From the NCBI RefSeq assembly GCF_029867415.1, contig NC_081183.1, forward strand, positions 68,958,980-69,022,979: 64,000 bases of DNA, in the 5' to 3' direction. Below the pieces are notes generated by a model that worked only from the letters and a program-made list of their open reading frames with translations, was not told where the DNA came from and searched no databases. Numbering within the stretch: the first letter of the stretch is position 1; each line of letters begins with the position of its first letter. Positions 43,601 through 54,880 of the stretch are shown here, piece by piece. A program made the translations under genes and the position numbers. This DNA is from Vicia villosa. Its lineage: Eukaryota; Streptophyta; Magnoliopsida; Fabales; Fabaceae.

Positions 43601-44590
43601 AACATTTGTGCTTTGCGGCAGGGAGTCACGGTGTAATAAGTCCTATATGGCACTCCGTTAAGTCCTCTTGGAAGGCATGCGGAAAGAGTTAGTAATCAAC
43701 TCCCGCCCACTCCGTTGCTCGCTTCTGAACCTGCACAAGATCTTGTTATCGAGTATGTCAGGAAAAAGGTTCATGCAACCGGACCCCCGCACTTCCTATA
43801 GCTCGCGTCGCTCGACGTTGATGCTCGGTGTACGCACGCACCGTTTTCCTTTCTGATCCGTGACGGCTTGGTTGCTGAGAGGGATCCGCTCCTCTTGTCT
43901 ATGGCCCGATCATTTTCGCGAGGTCTAATGCTTGGTTGACACGGGTGATTCGCTCCCCTTGGCTATGGAGGGACCGCTTTTCTACCACTCGGCCACTACC
44001 ATTGGTTTTGTTTGCTTTACGAGCAGAGCTCGTTTGTGTGATATTATTATTTGCTTTCGCCTTTTTCCCCATAGGTTGTTAGTTTAGTTTAGACTTGTAC
44101 GCTTTGTATGATAACATTAGGTAGCAAGCTTTCCCCCTTAGCTTAGGTTTTCCTCATGCATTCTTTAAAACACAAACCATACTCTTTGATTTTCTTTTCT
44201 TAAGAGCTTGTTATTTTCGCTCCATTCCCAAGCATAAGTCTCCAAAGGTCGAGCAGCGGAGTGTGAATGTATTTCGTTCACCTAAAAAACACAAAACAAA
44301 CAGAAATTAGTTAGCCGAGCTACGGTAACTCTGATTCTGCAAAACAGATATGTAGGCAGCGGGGTTGGGCCCGTGCGAGCATAATCCTTTCTTTTCCCTA
44401 CATTTTGCATTCATTTTAGTCCAGATTAGCGCAGTTTGCTTACACACCTATAGTTTTAGACACGAGCGTGGATACCATCGGGTACGATGGGCGCGAGGGG
44501 TGCTAGCACTTTCCCCTCGCGTAACCGACTCCCTTACCCTTTTTTCTCTGGTCGTGAGACCATTGTTTTGTTTTGTGGTTTGTTGGCATT
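40667..44590 (+). mobile_element. Ogre-like LTR, 3' truncated
   Basis: Starts TGTTGCACCCC, contains an AC- and CT-rich transcribed region (41170-42400) and the hairpin cassette (44315-44358), and reaches the GGGTGCTAGCACTTTCCCC motif near 44498. By analogy with the other LTRs, its end would be 100-250 bp further on. It is cut at 44590 by the start of the next LTR. ORFs such as 41979-42230 and 43191-43446 have no family match and are not called. Confidence 0.6.
44315..44358 (+). other. LTR hairpin cassette, copy 3
   Basis: CCGAGCTACGG, CTCTGAT, stem TCTG/CAGA around CAAAA, then TATGTAGGCAGCGG. Confidence 0.6.
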
Positions 44591-44836
44591 TGTTGCACCC
44601 TAAAATTGGCCCTCATGCTTCTTACCCTAATTGGCATGTGTTTCACATTCGTATGCATTCTCCATTTAGTCATAATCATGCATTTCATGAGCTCCTAAGA
44701 CATGAGATCGAAATTTCCTTGTGATTTGAGTTTTCACTATTCAAAGATGATTCATTTGGCTACTACACTCAAGTTGAGGTACATTGTCATACCGTTCATA
44801 TATTTTCAAATGCGATCTTATTTTGAATGAATGCAA

Positions 44837-44923
44837 TGGCCCAATGGTTAGTGAGATGAGGGTAAGGAGTTACATATGTGAAAAGACCTGAGTTCGAATC
44901 CCACCTCCATCATAGTTTATTTT
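44837..44923 (+). other. tRNA-like module in the LTR at 44591
   Basis: A box TGGCCCAATGG (44837-44847), B box AGTTCGAATCC (44891-44901) 54 bp later, TTTT at 44920-44923. It starts 246 bp into the LTR, close to the 265-bp offset of module b in gag-only element 1, and shares GTGAAAAGACCTGAGTTC with it. Confidence 0.65.
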
Positions 44924-47737
44924 ATTTCTCGTCACACCTTCTTGTTAGTAGTTTTGTTAAATTTTTTTTATTTATTTAATTATTTTTAGTGTTAAAATAT
45001 TATGCCTAAAAAAAAATAATTGTTTTTTAGTATTAGATTTTCTTTCGTTTTTATTAGAGGTTTCATATTAAGAATTAATTTTGAATTGTTTTAGGTAGTG
45101 TCAATTATTATTATTGTCCTTATTATTTTATTATTATTATGTGTTGCTATATTTATTTAAAGAAAAAAAACCATATCACTAATGATAGGATTTCTATCGT
45201 ATCGTACAAAATCAGACCACATTCATCATTCAATTCTCAAATCTCTCATAATTCAATTCTCTCACAATTCCAAAACAAGCTCAAGAGAAGAATCATGAAA
45301 AATTAAAATGAATTAACACCGAGGGACAAAGCTCATAATGCTAGTTATTCTGTTTGTCCAATATCATTAGTGTCATATTTGTGAGGCTATAAGAACAATC
45401 CTAACCTACACAAAAAAAGGGGGGACAGGTACATACACCGGAAAGCTAACACTCTCACACGTATAGACTTGTTCTCACCAATCCAGCAAATCTCACACTC
45501 TCCATACACCAATTTTCCTCTATGTTCTACACATTAGAACACACAAAAATTGCAGTCAATTCTCAACACAACTTAACCTCACTCTCACTCTCACTATCAC
45601 GATGCATATGCACTCCCAATCCTTACAGCTTCCACTAAAAAAGTATTTCTCATGATACAATCCTGTGCAAAAATATTTACCATAACTTTTTAATAAATCA
45701 TTAACAAACCTGTAAAATGATTTTATTTCCAAAACTCAATAATAGTTAATTTCACACTAACAATAAATTCAGATTGTAAAAAAGTTTTGATACAGGTTTA
45801 TAGTGAAGATTGGAAAATAATATCAGAACGAAAAACAAAAGCAAATCCATAAACGACAACAACAACTCAACACATCACTCAACACATCACTCCGCCGCTT
45901 TGGAGCAGTCACGAATCAACCCACGACACAACCACACGGCTCCGATCTGCTCTGCCGCTGAACCAGCGACTGCCTCACCACGATCGCCACTCGCGAAGCA
46001 GCTCCTCCGATTGAACAACCCACGAATCGCTCCACGCACCAGGAATACTCCGAATCGGTATTTATTGAATCTCTTACCACTTATTTCTTGAAATCTTTGC
46101 TGTTGTATCTATTTGTATGTGATTGAGATTTGTTGTTCGTTGCTATGTTCTATTTGTAATCATTGTCGTTCGTTTGTTTGAGTAGAAACATAGAGGTGAG
46201 AGTATGAAAGACTTGATTTCGTTGTAGAAGACCGAGAGAGCGCGACTGGTTTTAGAAGAGAAGTTGAATTCATGTTTCACATTTTCTCTCTTTATTTTGT
46301 TTTTTTTATTTTTTATTTTCAATTAATTATATGGTAAATATTCATTAACTAGTCAAACATTATTCCCTTGCTTGTAGCTACTTTTTTTATTTCTTTTAAT
46401 AATAATAATAAAATAAAATAAACTGATTAATGGAGAGAATTTGGGGGAATGGACATTCACTTGATTTTTCTATTTTATTTATTTATTTTATTTTATTTTA
46501 AATAATTTAAAAATAACTAATTTTCTTGTTTTTATAAATCAAATGGCATATAATGAAAAAATAATTAAAAGAGGAGACATTTTCTCGTTCCCTTTCTTTA
46601 GTTTTTTAAAATTATTTTTAACTTATTTTAATTAATATTAATTTAGGGTTTTTTTTTTGAGGTTGATTTCTTATACTTTAGACCTAAACCCATTTCTATT
46701 ATACACCTCTCCATTTTCATTCTTTTTTAGCCCATTTTCATATACTTACTTCACTTTTCTTCTTTAATTATTTCCCTTGTAATTTTATTTTAATATTTGT
46801 TTTAATTTATTTTGATTATAGAAAAAACACCAAAAATACTTTAGAACTTAGTTTTTATTTTCCATATTACTAAAAACATAAAAAAAATATATTGTCTTGT
46901 GTTAATTTTTCTCGTTAGAATTTAATAATTTTTAGAATGTCTTTTTGTAAATTTCTTGATTAATATTAGTCCGCATTTTCGTCATGTTCTCATCCATTAT
47001 TTTATACCTTGTTACTAATGTTTTATTTTGATTGCGAGGTACCATCATTGAGGATATTGAATATTTTGTGTGGAAATTCGCAAGTTACTTTACTTTGTAC
47101 ATTTACTATTTTATCCTCGCGCTTTTTTTTATATAATGTAACTGCTTATGGGATGTAATAGTAATTTAGGACCTTTATTTTTCCGCATTTTACTTCTCCA
47201 CTTGTAAAAATGTAATCCCCCATCCCGAACCTTGTAATAACTTAGGTTTAATTTCTGCCTTTACTTTCTGCACCTTATACTTGTTAGATGTATTTTTAGG
47301 ATTGTAGGGTAAGAATAGTCCTATCACTCTTAGGAGAGTAAAAAGCATAAAAAAAGACCAAACTTAGAGTAGATTACTGTTAATTTGCTTGCTCAAAACA
47401 AAAGGTTTTTTTTACATCTCTCTCTAAAAACAAAGGCTACGCTTTCAAGCTAAAGTCCTTTCTCTTTTTCTCTCTTTTAAACAAACCACAAACAAACATG
47501 AGCTAAGCAAATTAAGAGCCCATGGATAACCATGGATGAAAAGGGTGCTTACACCTTCCCTTTTCATAATCTACCCCGAGCCCGTTTTTCTTAAAAGGTA
47601 TTTTTCTGTTCTTTTTACCCTTCCAAGGTCTTTTTCTTAAAAGTCGGTGACGAATCATGCTTACCGCGACGTTTTTAAAAAGTCAGTTCTCCCACCGAGT
47701 TACAGCATTCCCTTACTTTTCAGGATAAATATGTTAG

Positions 47738-47748
47738 TGGCGACTCTG
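47738..47748 (+). other. PBS-like copy in the LTR at 44591
   Basis: TGGCGACTCTG, 35 bp upstream of the actual PBS and identical to its first 11 bases. Confidence 0.7.
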
Positions 47749-47772
47749 TTAATTTTCGCGGGTAGCGACAGC

Positions 47773-47791
47773 TGGCGACTCTGCTGGGGAC
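47773..47791 (+). other. Primer-binding site of the element at 44591
   Basis: TGGCGACTCTGCTGGGGAC, the full Ogre-type PBS, two bases after the LTR end. Confidence 0.88.
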
Positions 47792-48253
47792 GTCTCGACC
47801 TATTGTGGGTCCGGACTTAGCGAGTCGATCCTAGCGCTTGTGTGTTTATCTTTGGGGGCTTTACTGCTTTGCATATTTATCCGTTTGCATTGCATTCTAT
47901 TTGCGCTTTTGCTTTTCTGCATCATATTCTGGACTGTCTGGATTTCTATTTATTGGGTGGGTGTTTCAAGAGGTAAAAGGCCCAATACCCAGGCTATGTA
48001 TGAACCATAGGAACCCTAGGATAGAGTGGGAGCATGGTTTGACTCGAGGTGTACGCCTCGGGATGGATTATGTGACTACGAGCAGAGTAGTGGTTTCAAA
48101 CGGAGGTATTATCGTCACCCGCATCCGCGTTGTGATGGTGCTTACCTTCGGGCGGACCGTATACTGCGTTTCATGACCTTACCTTGGCCTAGATTTTACC
48201 TGTGAGTGGGGCGGGAATCAATGATCATATAACAGGTACATTGTTGGTGACCG

Positions 48254-48416
48254 TTGTTCTCTTTCGTGGGTTACCGCTGTTCTCGTTCGAGGGTTACCGC
48301 TGTTCTCGTTCGTGGGTTACCGCTGTTCTCGTTTGTCGGTTACCGCTGTTCTCGTTCGTGGGTTACCGCTGTTCTCGTTTGTCGGTTACCGCTGTTCTCG
48401 TTCGAGGGTTGTTACC
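48254..48416 (+). repeat. 23-bp tandem array, seven copies
   Basis: Unit GTTCTCGTTCGNGGGTTACC plus GCT, starting at 48256, 48279, 48302, 48325, 48348, 48371 and 48394; decayed copies run on to about 48515. Because 23 is not a multiple of three, all three frames appear open; these are not genes. Confidence 0.92.
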
Positions 48417-48516
48417 ATGGTCCTTATTCGTGGGTTACCGTTGATCTTGTTCGAGTGTACTATTGGTTCCTGTTCATGGGGTACTATGGTTCTTGTTCGA
48501 GTGTTAATCTATGTTC

Positions 48517-49230
48517 TATTCTAGTGTGTTGGTGACTATATGTTCTGGTTCCAGTGGTAACTTGTTCCATTGGTGACTTGTGGTTTGTGTGGTGATCCGA
48601 AACTATACCGAACCTTTAAACTTGTGTCGTGTAATTTCTCGGCATCATCATATATATCCATTATTGTTGTTCCCACCACTTTGCATCATTGCATATTTAC
48701 TTTCCAAAAAATGATGTACAAAAAATAACTAGCATACATGTTCCTTTCATTTCCAAGGAATCATGTCTTTAAGCCTCGTGCCGAGATTTTCCATATCTTA
48801 TTTGCCAAAAAAATCAAAACACGAGGGTTCCTTGGAAATTGAATGAACATGGCACTGCATTTATATCATGCATCCCATACATCTCATGCATAATAGGTGT
48901 GCAGGATCGAGGATCTCTTATTCAGACTTGGTACTCTCACCAGACTCAGATTCGACTTGTCATTGTTGTGAGCTCAGAGATTGGTCATGGAACAACTTTG
49001 TGGGGATTTTGCCAAGATGAAAGCTCAGTTGGGGTTGTTTATGAAGACATGCAAGTTATACCCACGCTTAAGGACTCTTAGTAAGAAAAAATCAGGGAGC
49101 ACTTCGTGGATCTCTTCCACAATTTTGCGGTTTCTGAAGTTCCTCGTCAGCGGCTAATCTCCTTTTCTCTCGTGAATTCAAGGGGTATGCTCTCGAAAAA
49201 AGAGGCTTGAAAGACAAATCTATCTGATTC
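48517..49230 (+). other. Decayed Ogre interior, leader to gag
   Basis: No intact gene. A short frame (48839-49081) may hold a gag trace but I cannot support it from motifs alone. Confidence 0.35.
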
Positions 49231-49232
49231 TC

Positions 49233-50310
49233 ATGTCTTATGCTCATTTGCTTCCATGCTTGCTTTATTTGCAACTGGTTAAGCTCCATACTGCGTTGAT
49301 ATCTACATGTTCTCTACTTGATGACGGTGATAATAGGTGTGAGTTCTATTCTGGAGCACCTGGTCATGATTTTAGGATCTGTAAGTATTTGAAATTGCTT
49401 GGGGCTCCCGAACAAGGGATAAGAAAGACATTGTCTATCTTGAGCTTGCACCATTTGCATTGCTCGAATCCCTAAAGCACTTACAAATTTTGTGTGACTT
49501 CGTCAGAATCTTCTGCTAGAAAATAATCAAGAGTGTTCTACAGAGACGCCTCTCATTCTCAAGGTTCTGATGCATATCCTGGGTCACCTCCTCCAAGAGT
49601 TTCCTCTTTAGCAAACTTTGCTTTTCAACAGAGACGTAAAGAGTATAAGAAGCAAGTCGATATAATCTCAATGCCTGGTATTCAGTTGCTTCCCTGCTTG
49701 ATTGAAGTTTAGTCGGTTAAGTTGGTTGCTTTTGATCTTTCCCACTACTGATAGCTATTCTGATTCCGATGACAATAATCGGTGTGTTCCAATCTGGGGG
49801 CACCTGATCATAATGTCAAGCCTTACAAGGTGTTGAAGTATAAATAGTCCAGAACTGATCGATGAAGAGATGTTTGAGTTTATTCATAATGGTTTCTAAT
49901 GGTCAATCCCATTTCATCTGCTGCAAGTAGAATGTTTGTTCTTCCTCGAGGAAGTAAATCACGAGAATCACTTGCAATTGGTACTGCCAGAGGTTTCCTT
50001 CACAACAACTATTGTATGTTCCAAGCATGACTTTGATGGCCGAACGTCAGAGGTTATTGTTGTTCGCCGATAATAATACAAAGTTTCCTCCATTCATGAT
50101 GGTGATTTCTGTTTCAGCAGCTATATTTAGGGCTCCCGACCGAGGGATAAGCAAGACTCCATGTTCTTGAGTTCGCATCGTTGGCAGCTCAAATCCCTAA
50201 AGCATTCACAAACTCCAGTCGCTATATTTGGGGCTCCCGACCGAGGGATAAGCAAGACGCCTTGTATCTTGAGTTTGTGCACCACTTGCACGACTGAAAT
50301 CCCTAAAAGC
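49233..50310 (+). pseudogene. Decayed gag C-terminus with repeated zinc-finger pieces
   Basis: DDGDNRCEFYSGAPGHDFRIC at 49318-49380 has the C..(Y/F)...GAPGH....C form of an Ogre gag finger. A second, frameshifted version starts at 49755 (GATGACAATAATCGGTGTG). A phrase GGGCTCCCGACCGAGGGATA occurs at about 50127 and 50231, with a variant at 49405. The region is broken by stops and internal duplications. Confidence 0.5.
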
Positions 50311-50472
50311 TGAGCACTTGCACCACTTCCACATAATGGGAATTATGCCCTTCGCTGAATCCACAACATCATTCGGATTCAGCCCTCATACATACGATTG
50401 TAAATGAATGCAAACATATACAACATACTTATAACATCGTCGATCCGATGAACATCATCGTCTCATCTCTTA

Positions 50473-50473
<1 letters not shown>

Positions 50474-50502
<29 letters not shown>
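50474..50502. repeat. (CAT)n microsatellite
   Basis: Perfect CAT/ATC run of about 29 bp. Confidence 0.93.
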
Positions 50503-50503
<1 letters not shown>

Positions 50504-50855
50504 GCATGTTTAAATATATATTAGCATCATTCGAATATCATTCAATTATCATCATCATACAACTCACAGATCAGCACATGATTATTACTTTAAACATAGC
50601 ATGTATTAACACATCTCATCACATATATGTACAATACATCATTCATCAAGCAATAAAATCATGTTCCAAAATAATTGAAGTTACACCTCATTTCATCATT
50701 TAAGCACATAGGTTATCTGTTAAGGTTCATCATGCTCGAAACGGCACTAAAAATGGACATACGGTTTGAAAGTTATGGCCTTCGGAAAAATTTGTAAAAA
50801 TTTGTAAGCTGTGAGTCGACTCACAACTTTTACAGGTCGACGCATAGAATTTTCT

Positions 50856-50857
<2 letters not shown>

Positions 50858-50902
<45 letters not shown>
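50858..50902. repeat. Poly(C) tract, 45 bases
   Basis: Uninterrupted run of 45 C between TTTCTGT and GGGTTTGC. On the other strand it is G45, a strong quadruplex former. Exact length is uncertain because such runs are hard to sequence. Confidence 0.9.
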
Positions 50903-50904
<2 letters not shown>

Positions 50905-51601
50905 GTTTGCTCAGGTCCACCCATGAGTCGACTCATGTTGGCCTTTTGGAAACCTATAGGTCGACGCATGAGTTCCATAGGTCGACGCACGCTGCGTTTA
51001 TACGAATTTTTCTGCGATTTTTGACATCTTTCCTCTCCCAATCTCAATCTAATCGCACCACAACAGATCCAACACCAAATATCATCAATTAACATAACAT
51101 ACTACAATTATAACACATTTTAAAGTTCATCTAACACTAAAACCAATCATTAATTCATCAATTTCATTGATTTAACAAAAACAACCTAAATCTCCCAAAA
51201 CCCCAAAACCTACACATACAATCCAATTGATCTAAATAATATGCCTAATCAGTATTATCACCTGAAATACGATAAGAGATGTTAATCGGAGAGTCCCCCC
51301 CTTACCTTAGTCAAGAATTCTTGGTTGGCCTTCTTCCTCTTCTGCTCCTCTTTCACGTATTCTCCTTTCTCCTCTTTTGCTTCTATTTTTCTTCTTTTCT
51401 CCACTTCTCTATTTTATGAAAGAATAAAATTCACTTAGTATGGACCTATCACTTAGCACCCCTCTCTTTCTAATCACAACACCAAGCCCAATAATACATT
51501 TTTCCATAATTCTTCAATTAAATCCCATCAAACGCCAATTAATTCCAATAAATAATTTAATTCCATTTTAAATTAATTAAGGAAAATATGGGGTGTTACA
51601 A

Positions 51602-51945
51602 CACCCTTCTAAATCCCCGCGACAATTATTATAATGTTCAAAGTTAACATAAATTAAGGATGTCACAATTCAAAATAAACCAATCATCAAATCAATTGTC
51701 ATGCTTCACGAAGATCGAAATACCAATTTTAATAAATCATGTTCAACACAGCGGAATTAATTTAAAATGTAACAGCATAATCTTCACCGATGCATAAATC
51801 AATAAAAATGTAATCCAAAAACCAATGGAAATAAGAGTATAATAATCAGCTCTAACTAGCGTTCCCAGTGTTACAAATCAGGGCATGACACTGACGCAAC
51901 TAACAGACTAGCCTATATGCTATCCTCACCAAGCTCAATAGTCGC
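51602..51945 (-). mobile_element. Chromovirus-like LTR, end part
   Basis: The minus strand reads through a block resembling 12460-12570 (GTGTCATGCCCTGATTTGTAACACTGGG compared with GATGCTCTGGTCATGTAACACTGGG) and ends ...GAAGGGTGTT at the junction with 51601. It is continued at 63569-64000 once the inserted element is removed. Confidence 0.5.
51941..51945. repeat. Target-site duplication GTCGC, left copy
   Basis: Repeated at 63564-63568. Confidence 0.93.
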
Positions 51946-52989
51946 TGTCATACCCCAAAATTTGCCATCCCATATTCCACCTACAATGATTCAAAATTCA
52001 AGATCCAGTCCCAAAGATTACTCATTCAAAAGTCCAGGTGATCCACAGTCAACTGGTTTGACTTAAAAGTCAACCATAATCAGAGCATAGTCAAAGCCTC
52101 CCAATTTTGGTCAACATCAAGTATGTGAAGTACAACCATCATTTGAGCAAAGATTGATCATGATTCCATTAATAGAAACTCAGAGATGAACAAATACACA
52201 AAGGTTCAAATTAGGGTTTCTTAGGAGAAAGTCAACCCAACTTTGACTGGGCATAACTTTCACATGGAACATCAAAAATTCCCCACTCAAAGCCTATTTT
52301 GAAGGAAATTGGATTCTATACAACTTTGTCTCTCACAAGCCAGGGCTAGAAATGATTCATTTGAGAGATACAGTGCAAAAGATTACAGGTCCTTTTCAGG
52401 CATCCTTCAAAAGCAGTTTTTTCCCAAGGAGGATATGATCAAGATAAAAGCTCCAAATGGAAAATATATTCCAAAGTGGCTTGTAGAGGACCTCTTGAGG
52501 TTTCCAAAAAGTATTATAACTCCTCCATAGCTCAAAAATTGAGTGAGATATGATTGATCAAAGTTGGGTGATTTTTGGAGGTAAGATGTGAAAAAAAGAA
52601 GGTTCAAATGGAGAAACTTTGCAAATGGGCCTATAGTATTTTGATGGAATCTTGGTCCACAAGTCACTAGTATCACCCAAATCATGTGCCACGAATTTTA
52701 GCTATTTTCTTGATTTTATATGATTTTTTATTTCATTTAAAATGATTTAAAAATAACTTAATTACAAGAAAATCAAATATTATATGGGAAGATCCATATT
52801 GGCCTATTCCAATATGTATTTATTGCATATTTTCAACAGAAATTCGTGCTAGCAAGATTAGAAAAGAATAAGTCATAATTTTGGCCAAAATGGAAAGTTT
52901 GTATGCAAAAATAAAATCAATTTTCACAAACTTGGAAAGATTGGATTTAAGGACCTTGGGCTCTGTTTCATAACCTAATTTTGTCCCTC

Positions 52990-52998
52990 TATAAGTAC
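52990..52998 (+). promoter_or_regulatory. TATA box of gag-only element 2
   Basis: TATAAGTAC preceded by CCTAATTTTGTCCC. It is conserved with the TATA box in the 3' LTR of gag-only element 1. The start of transcription would be near 53020. Confidence 0.6.
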
Positions 52999-53706
52999 TG
53001 AAGACAAGGCACAGGGATAAGGGTTGGAATTTTCGTTCACAAGAGCACGCATAGAGAACAAGAAATTGGAAAGGAAGTTGAAATCGGTTTCTGAGAATTA
53101 AGGAGATCCAACGACTCTTGAAGGGCGCAAAAGTTTCTTTGTAGCATTCTGAAAGTGATTGGATACTAGCATAGCATCAACACCCCCAGAATTGCCTCAA
53201 TTTTGTCAAAGTAAGTCAGTTCAAACCTTGATTCGATTAACATGATATAGGCACTCCCATGGTGTTTTAATTATATATTCTGTTTGCTCTTGGTACTCTG
53301 ATGTTTTCTGGATTGTTTGTGTGATGCTTACGTGCCTTAGTCGTGTTTCACCATTGATGTCAGTTTAAGCTTTTTAGGGTTTTAATTGGGGGTTTTTTGT
53401 AGAAGTTAAATTAGGGCAAAATAAAGACGTGGTTATGTTCGCGTGGCCATGACGAAGGGATTAGGATAGGTGCGCCATATTTATATGCTTGTATGCCTTA
53501 ATCGCTATTTTCTAGGTCTCCTTTGCTACGAAAGAAATCGTAGCTAAAACGTAGCTATATTTGCAGTTTCTTGGTGTCTTCTTGGGGAAGACGATTGCGT
53601 GTCCCTGTATGGTTGGCTATTTTGAATTTGCGCGCGTGTTTCTAGTGTCACGTGTTAATCGTTTGATATATGGTTATGCGAGCGTTTGATAACCGCGTAC
53701 GAGCCT

Positions 53707-53779
53707 TGGTTGAGTTGGCAAAAAGGGAGCGTTTGACCTAGGGGGCTTGGGTTCGATACCAAGCTCCCTCATATTTTTT
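53707..53779 (+). other. tRNA-like module, 5' LTR of gag-only element 2
   Basis: A box TGGTTGAGTTGG (53707-53718), B box GGTTCGATACC (53750-53760) 43 bp later, GCTTGG/CCAAGC stem around the B-box loop, and T6 at 53774-53779. AGGGAGC upstream pairs with GCTCCCT downstream, enclosing the B-box arm. It lies about 700 bp downstream of the TATA box, so it is in the transcribed part of the LTR. Confidence 0.7.
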
Positions 53780-54570
53780 CTGAATTTCCAATCATAATCC
53801 TATGCGCCCATAACCTCTATAGCTCACCATACGACCTCAAGATCTGACCCTCAATTTCCCACTAACCTAGATCTAACACCCCAGATTGAATCCCCATATT
53901 ATGATCCCTCAAGCCAACCATATTAAATCAAAATCTCTAACTAACTTATTTATTTTAATTAATTTAAATATTTTGGTTAATCACATTTAACATTTATTTG
54001 TATAATAATTTATTTTTATAAATAAGTTAATATATATTATAAAATGTTAAATTTCTAATTTATTGATTCGTTTCGATTAAATCCATTAATCGTGATGGGC
54101 GATAATCGATTTTCCTAAATAATTATTTAATTAAAATGTAAATAATTTCTATTTAGTTAAATGGTTGCAACTATTTTATTAGTTGTGATGATTAACTTTC
54201 CTTTTTTTTCTAAATTCCAATTTGTTATTATTTGTAATCGTGTTAATCGGTTATGAGGGGTAACAATACAAAATAAAATTCACAAAAATAATAAAATACA
54301 ATAATCCGTTATTAGTGATAATCGAATCAATCAATTTGAATTGGTAATGGTGCAAAACCCCTAATCTTTTGACTATGGTGATCAAACCTATTGATCATTG
54401 CGGTTAATAGTGCCATACTAAATCAGGGTTATACGCCCATATTTCAAAACACTTTTCAAACATCTTTCAAACGTCAAGTTCAAAATACAGATTTTTATCT
54501 ACGATAGGCTATTCAAAGCCTCCAAACCTTCAAATCAAATTTCAAACCTTAAGGGCGTACAACCCGTCCC

Positions 54571-54615
54571 CCGAACTACGTAGACTCTGATCCTCCATAA
54601 GGAGGTACGTAGGCA
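54571..54615 (+). other. LTR hairpin cassette, copy 4
   Basis: CCGAACTACGTAGA, CTCTGAT, stem CCTCC/GGAGG around ATAA, then TACGTAGGCACTTGG. CTACGTAG and TACGTAGG can also pair, giving a longer outer stem. Confidence 0.7.
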
Positions 54616-54836
54616 CTTGGATAACCAAGGCGAGTCCCCCTCCCTAAAATCTCAATTTTCTCCCTATTCATTTCCTTAGCTATTAAACCCTATTATTTTA
54701 GCCATAAACCTTTACCTTAGATTCAAAGCCATAGGAAAGGGTTGAGGGTGCCTAACACCTTCCCTCGACCTGAATATAGTATCTTACCCCGATCTCTCAA
54801 CTACGTAAGGTTTCCTATTCGCCTTGGTAGAATAGG

Positions 54837-54846
54837 TGGCGACTCT
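54837..54846 (+). other. PBS-like copy in the 5' LTR
   Basis: TGGCGACTCT, 44 bp upstream of the real PBS; the same spacing as in the element at 17472. Confidence 0.7.
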
Positions 54847-54880
54847 CTAATCTTTAATTTTTAAGGCAGGTTGCTACAGC

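Larger units (their letters stand above)
44591..47770 (+). repeat. 5' LTR of the Ogre-like element at 44591
   Basis: 3180 bp, starting TGTTGCACCC and ending GGTAGCGACA, two bases before the PBS. It contains a tRNA-like module (44837-44923) and a conserved stretch GAGCTAAGCAAATTAAGAGC, CCATGGATAACCATGG and AAGGGTGCTTACACCTTCCC at about 47503-47562 that is shared with gag-only element 1. A PBS-like copy sits at 47738. The rest is AT-rich and non-coding. Confidence 0.78.
44591..50310 (+). mobile_element. Ogre-like element with 5' LTR, PBS and decayed interior
   Basis: LTR 44591-47770, PBS at 47773, a 23-bp tandem array in the leader, then gag remnants with duplicated zinc-finger pieces. There is no 3' LTR; the interior fades into a chromovirus-like LTR near 50310. 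No frame is long enough for a functional protein. Confidence 0.65.
50310..51601 (-). mobile_element. Chromovirus-like LTR (minus strand), partial
   Basis: On the minus strand it starts TGTAACACCCC at about 51600 and runs left. Its far end (50330-50470) resembles 63880-64000. It contains a C45 homopolymer, GTCGAC-rich repeats (AGTCGACTCATG, GGTCGACGCAT) and a CAT microsatellite at 50474-50502. No gene; the ORFs crossing the C-run are artefacts. Confidence 0.5.
51946..54878 (+). repeat. 5' LTR of gag-only element 2
   Basis: Starts TGTCATACCCC and ends GGTTGCTACA. It contains a TATA box at 52990, a tRNA-like module (53707-53779), a hairpin cassette (54571-54615), the GGGTGCCTAACACCTTCCC motif near 54747, and a PBS-like copy at 54837. 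The ORF 52309-52530 recurs at 60993-61214 as part of the LTR and is not supported as a gene. Confidence 0.95.

Noticed and set aside
43979..44002. Minus-strand TGGCCGAGTGGT resembling a tRNA-Leu/Ser A box in the truncated LTR at 40667
   Set aside because: No convincing B box at the right distance (only GAGCGAATC), and the orientation is opposite to the LTR, so it is not counted with the tRNA-like modules.
48202..48535. Overlapping frames rich in VTAVLVRGLPLF and similar peptides
   Set aside because: They are readings of the 23-bp tandem repeat in different frames.
50730..51095. Frames with a long Gly or Pro run on either strand
   Set aside because: They are created by the 45-base C tract.
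52309..52530. 73-codon frame repeated at 60993-61214
   Set aside because: It is inside the LTR, repeated only because the LTR is duplicated, with no recognisable domain.
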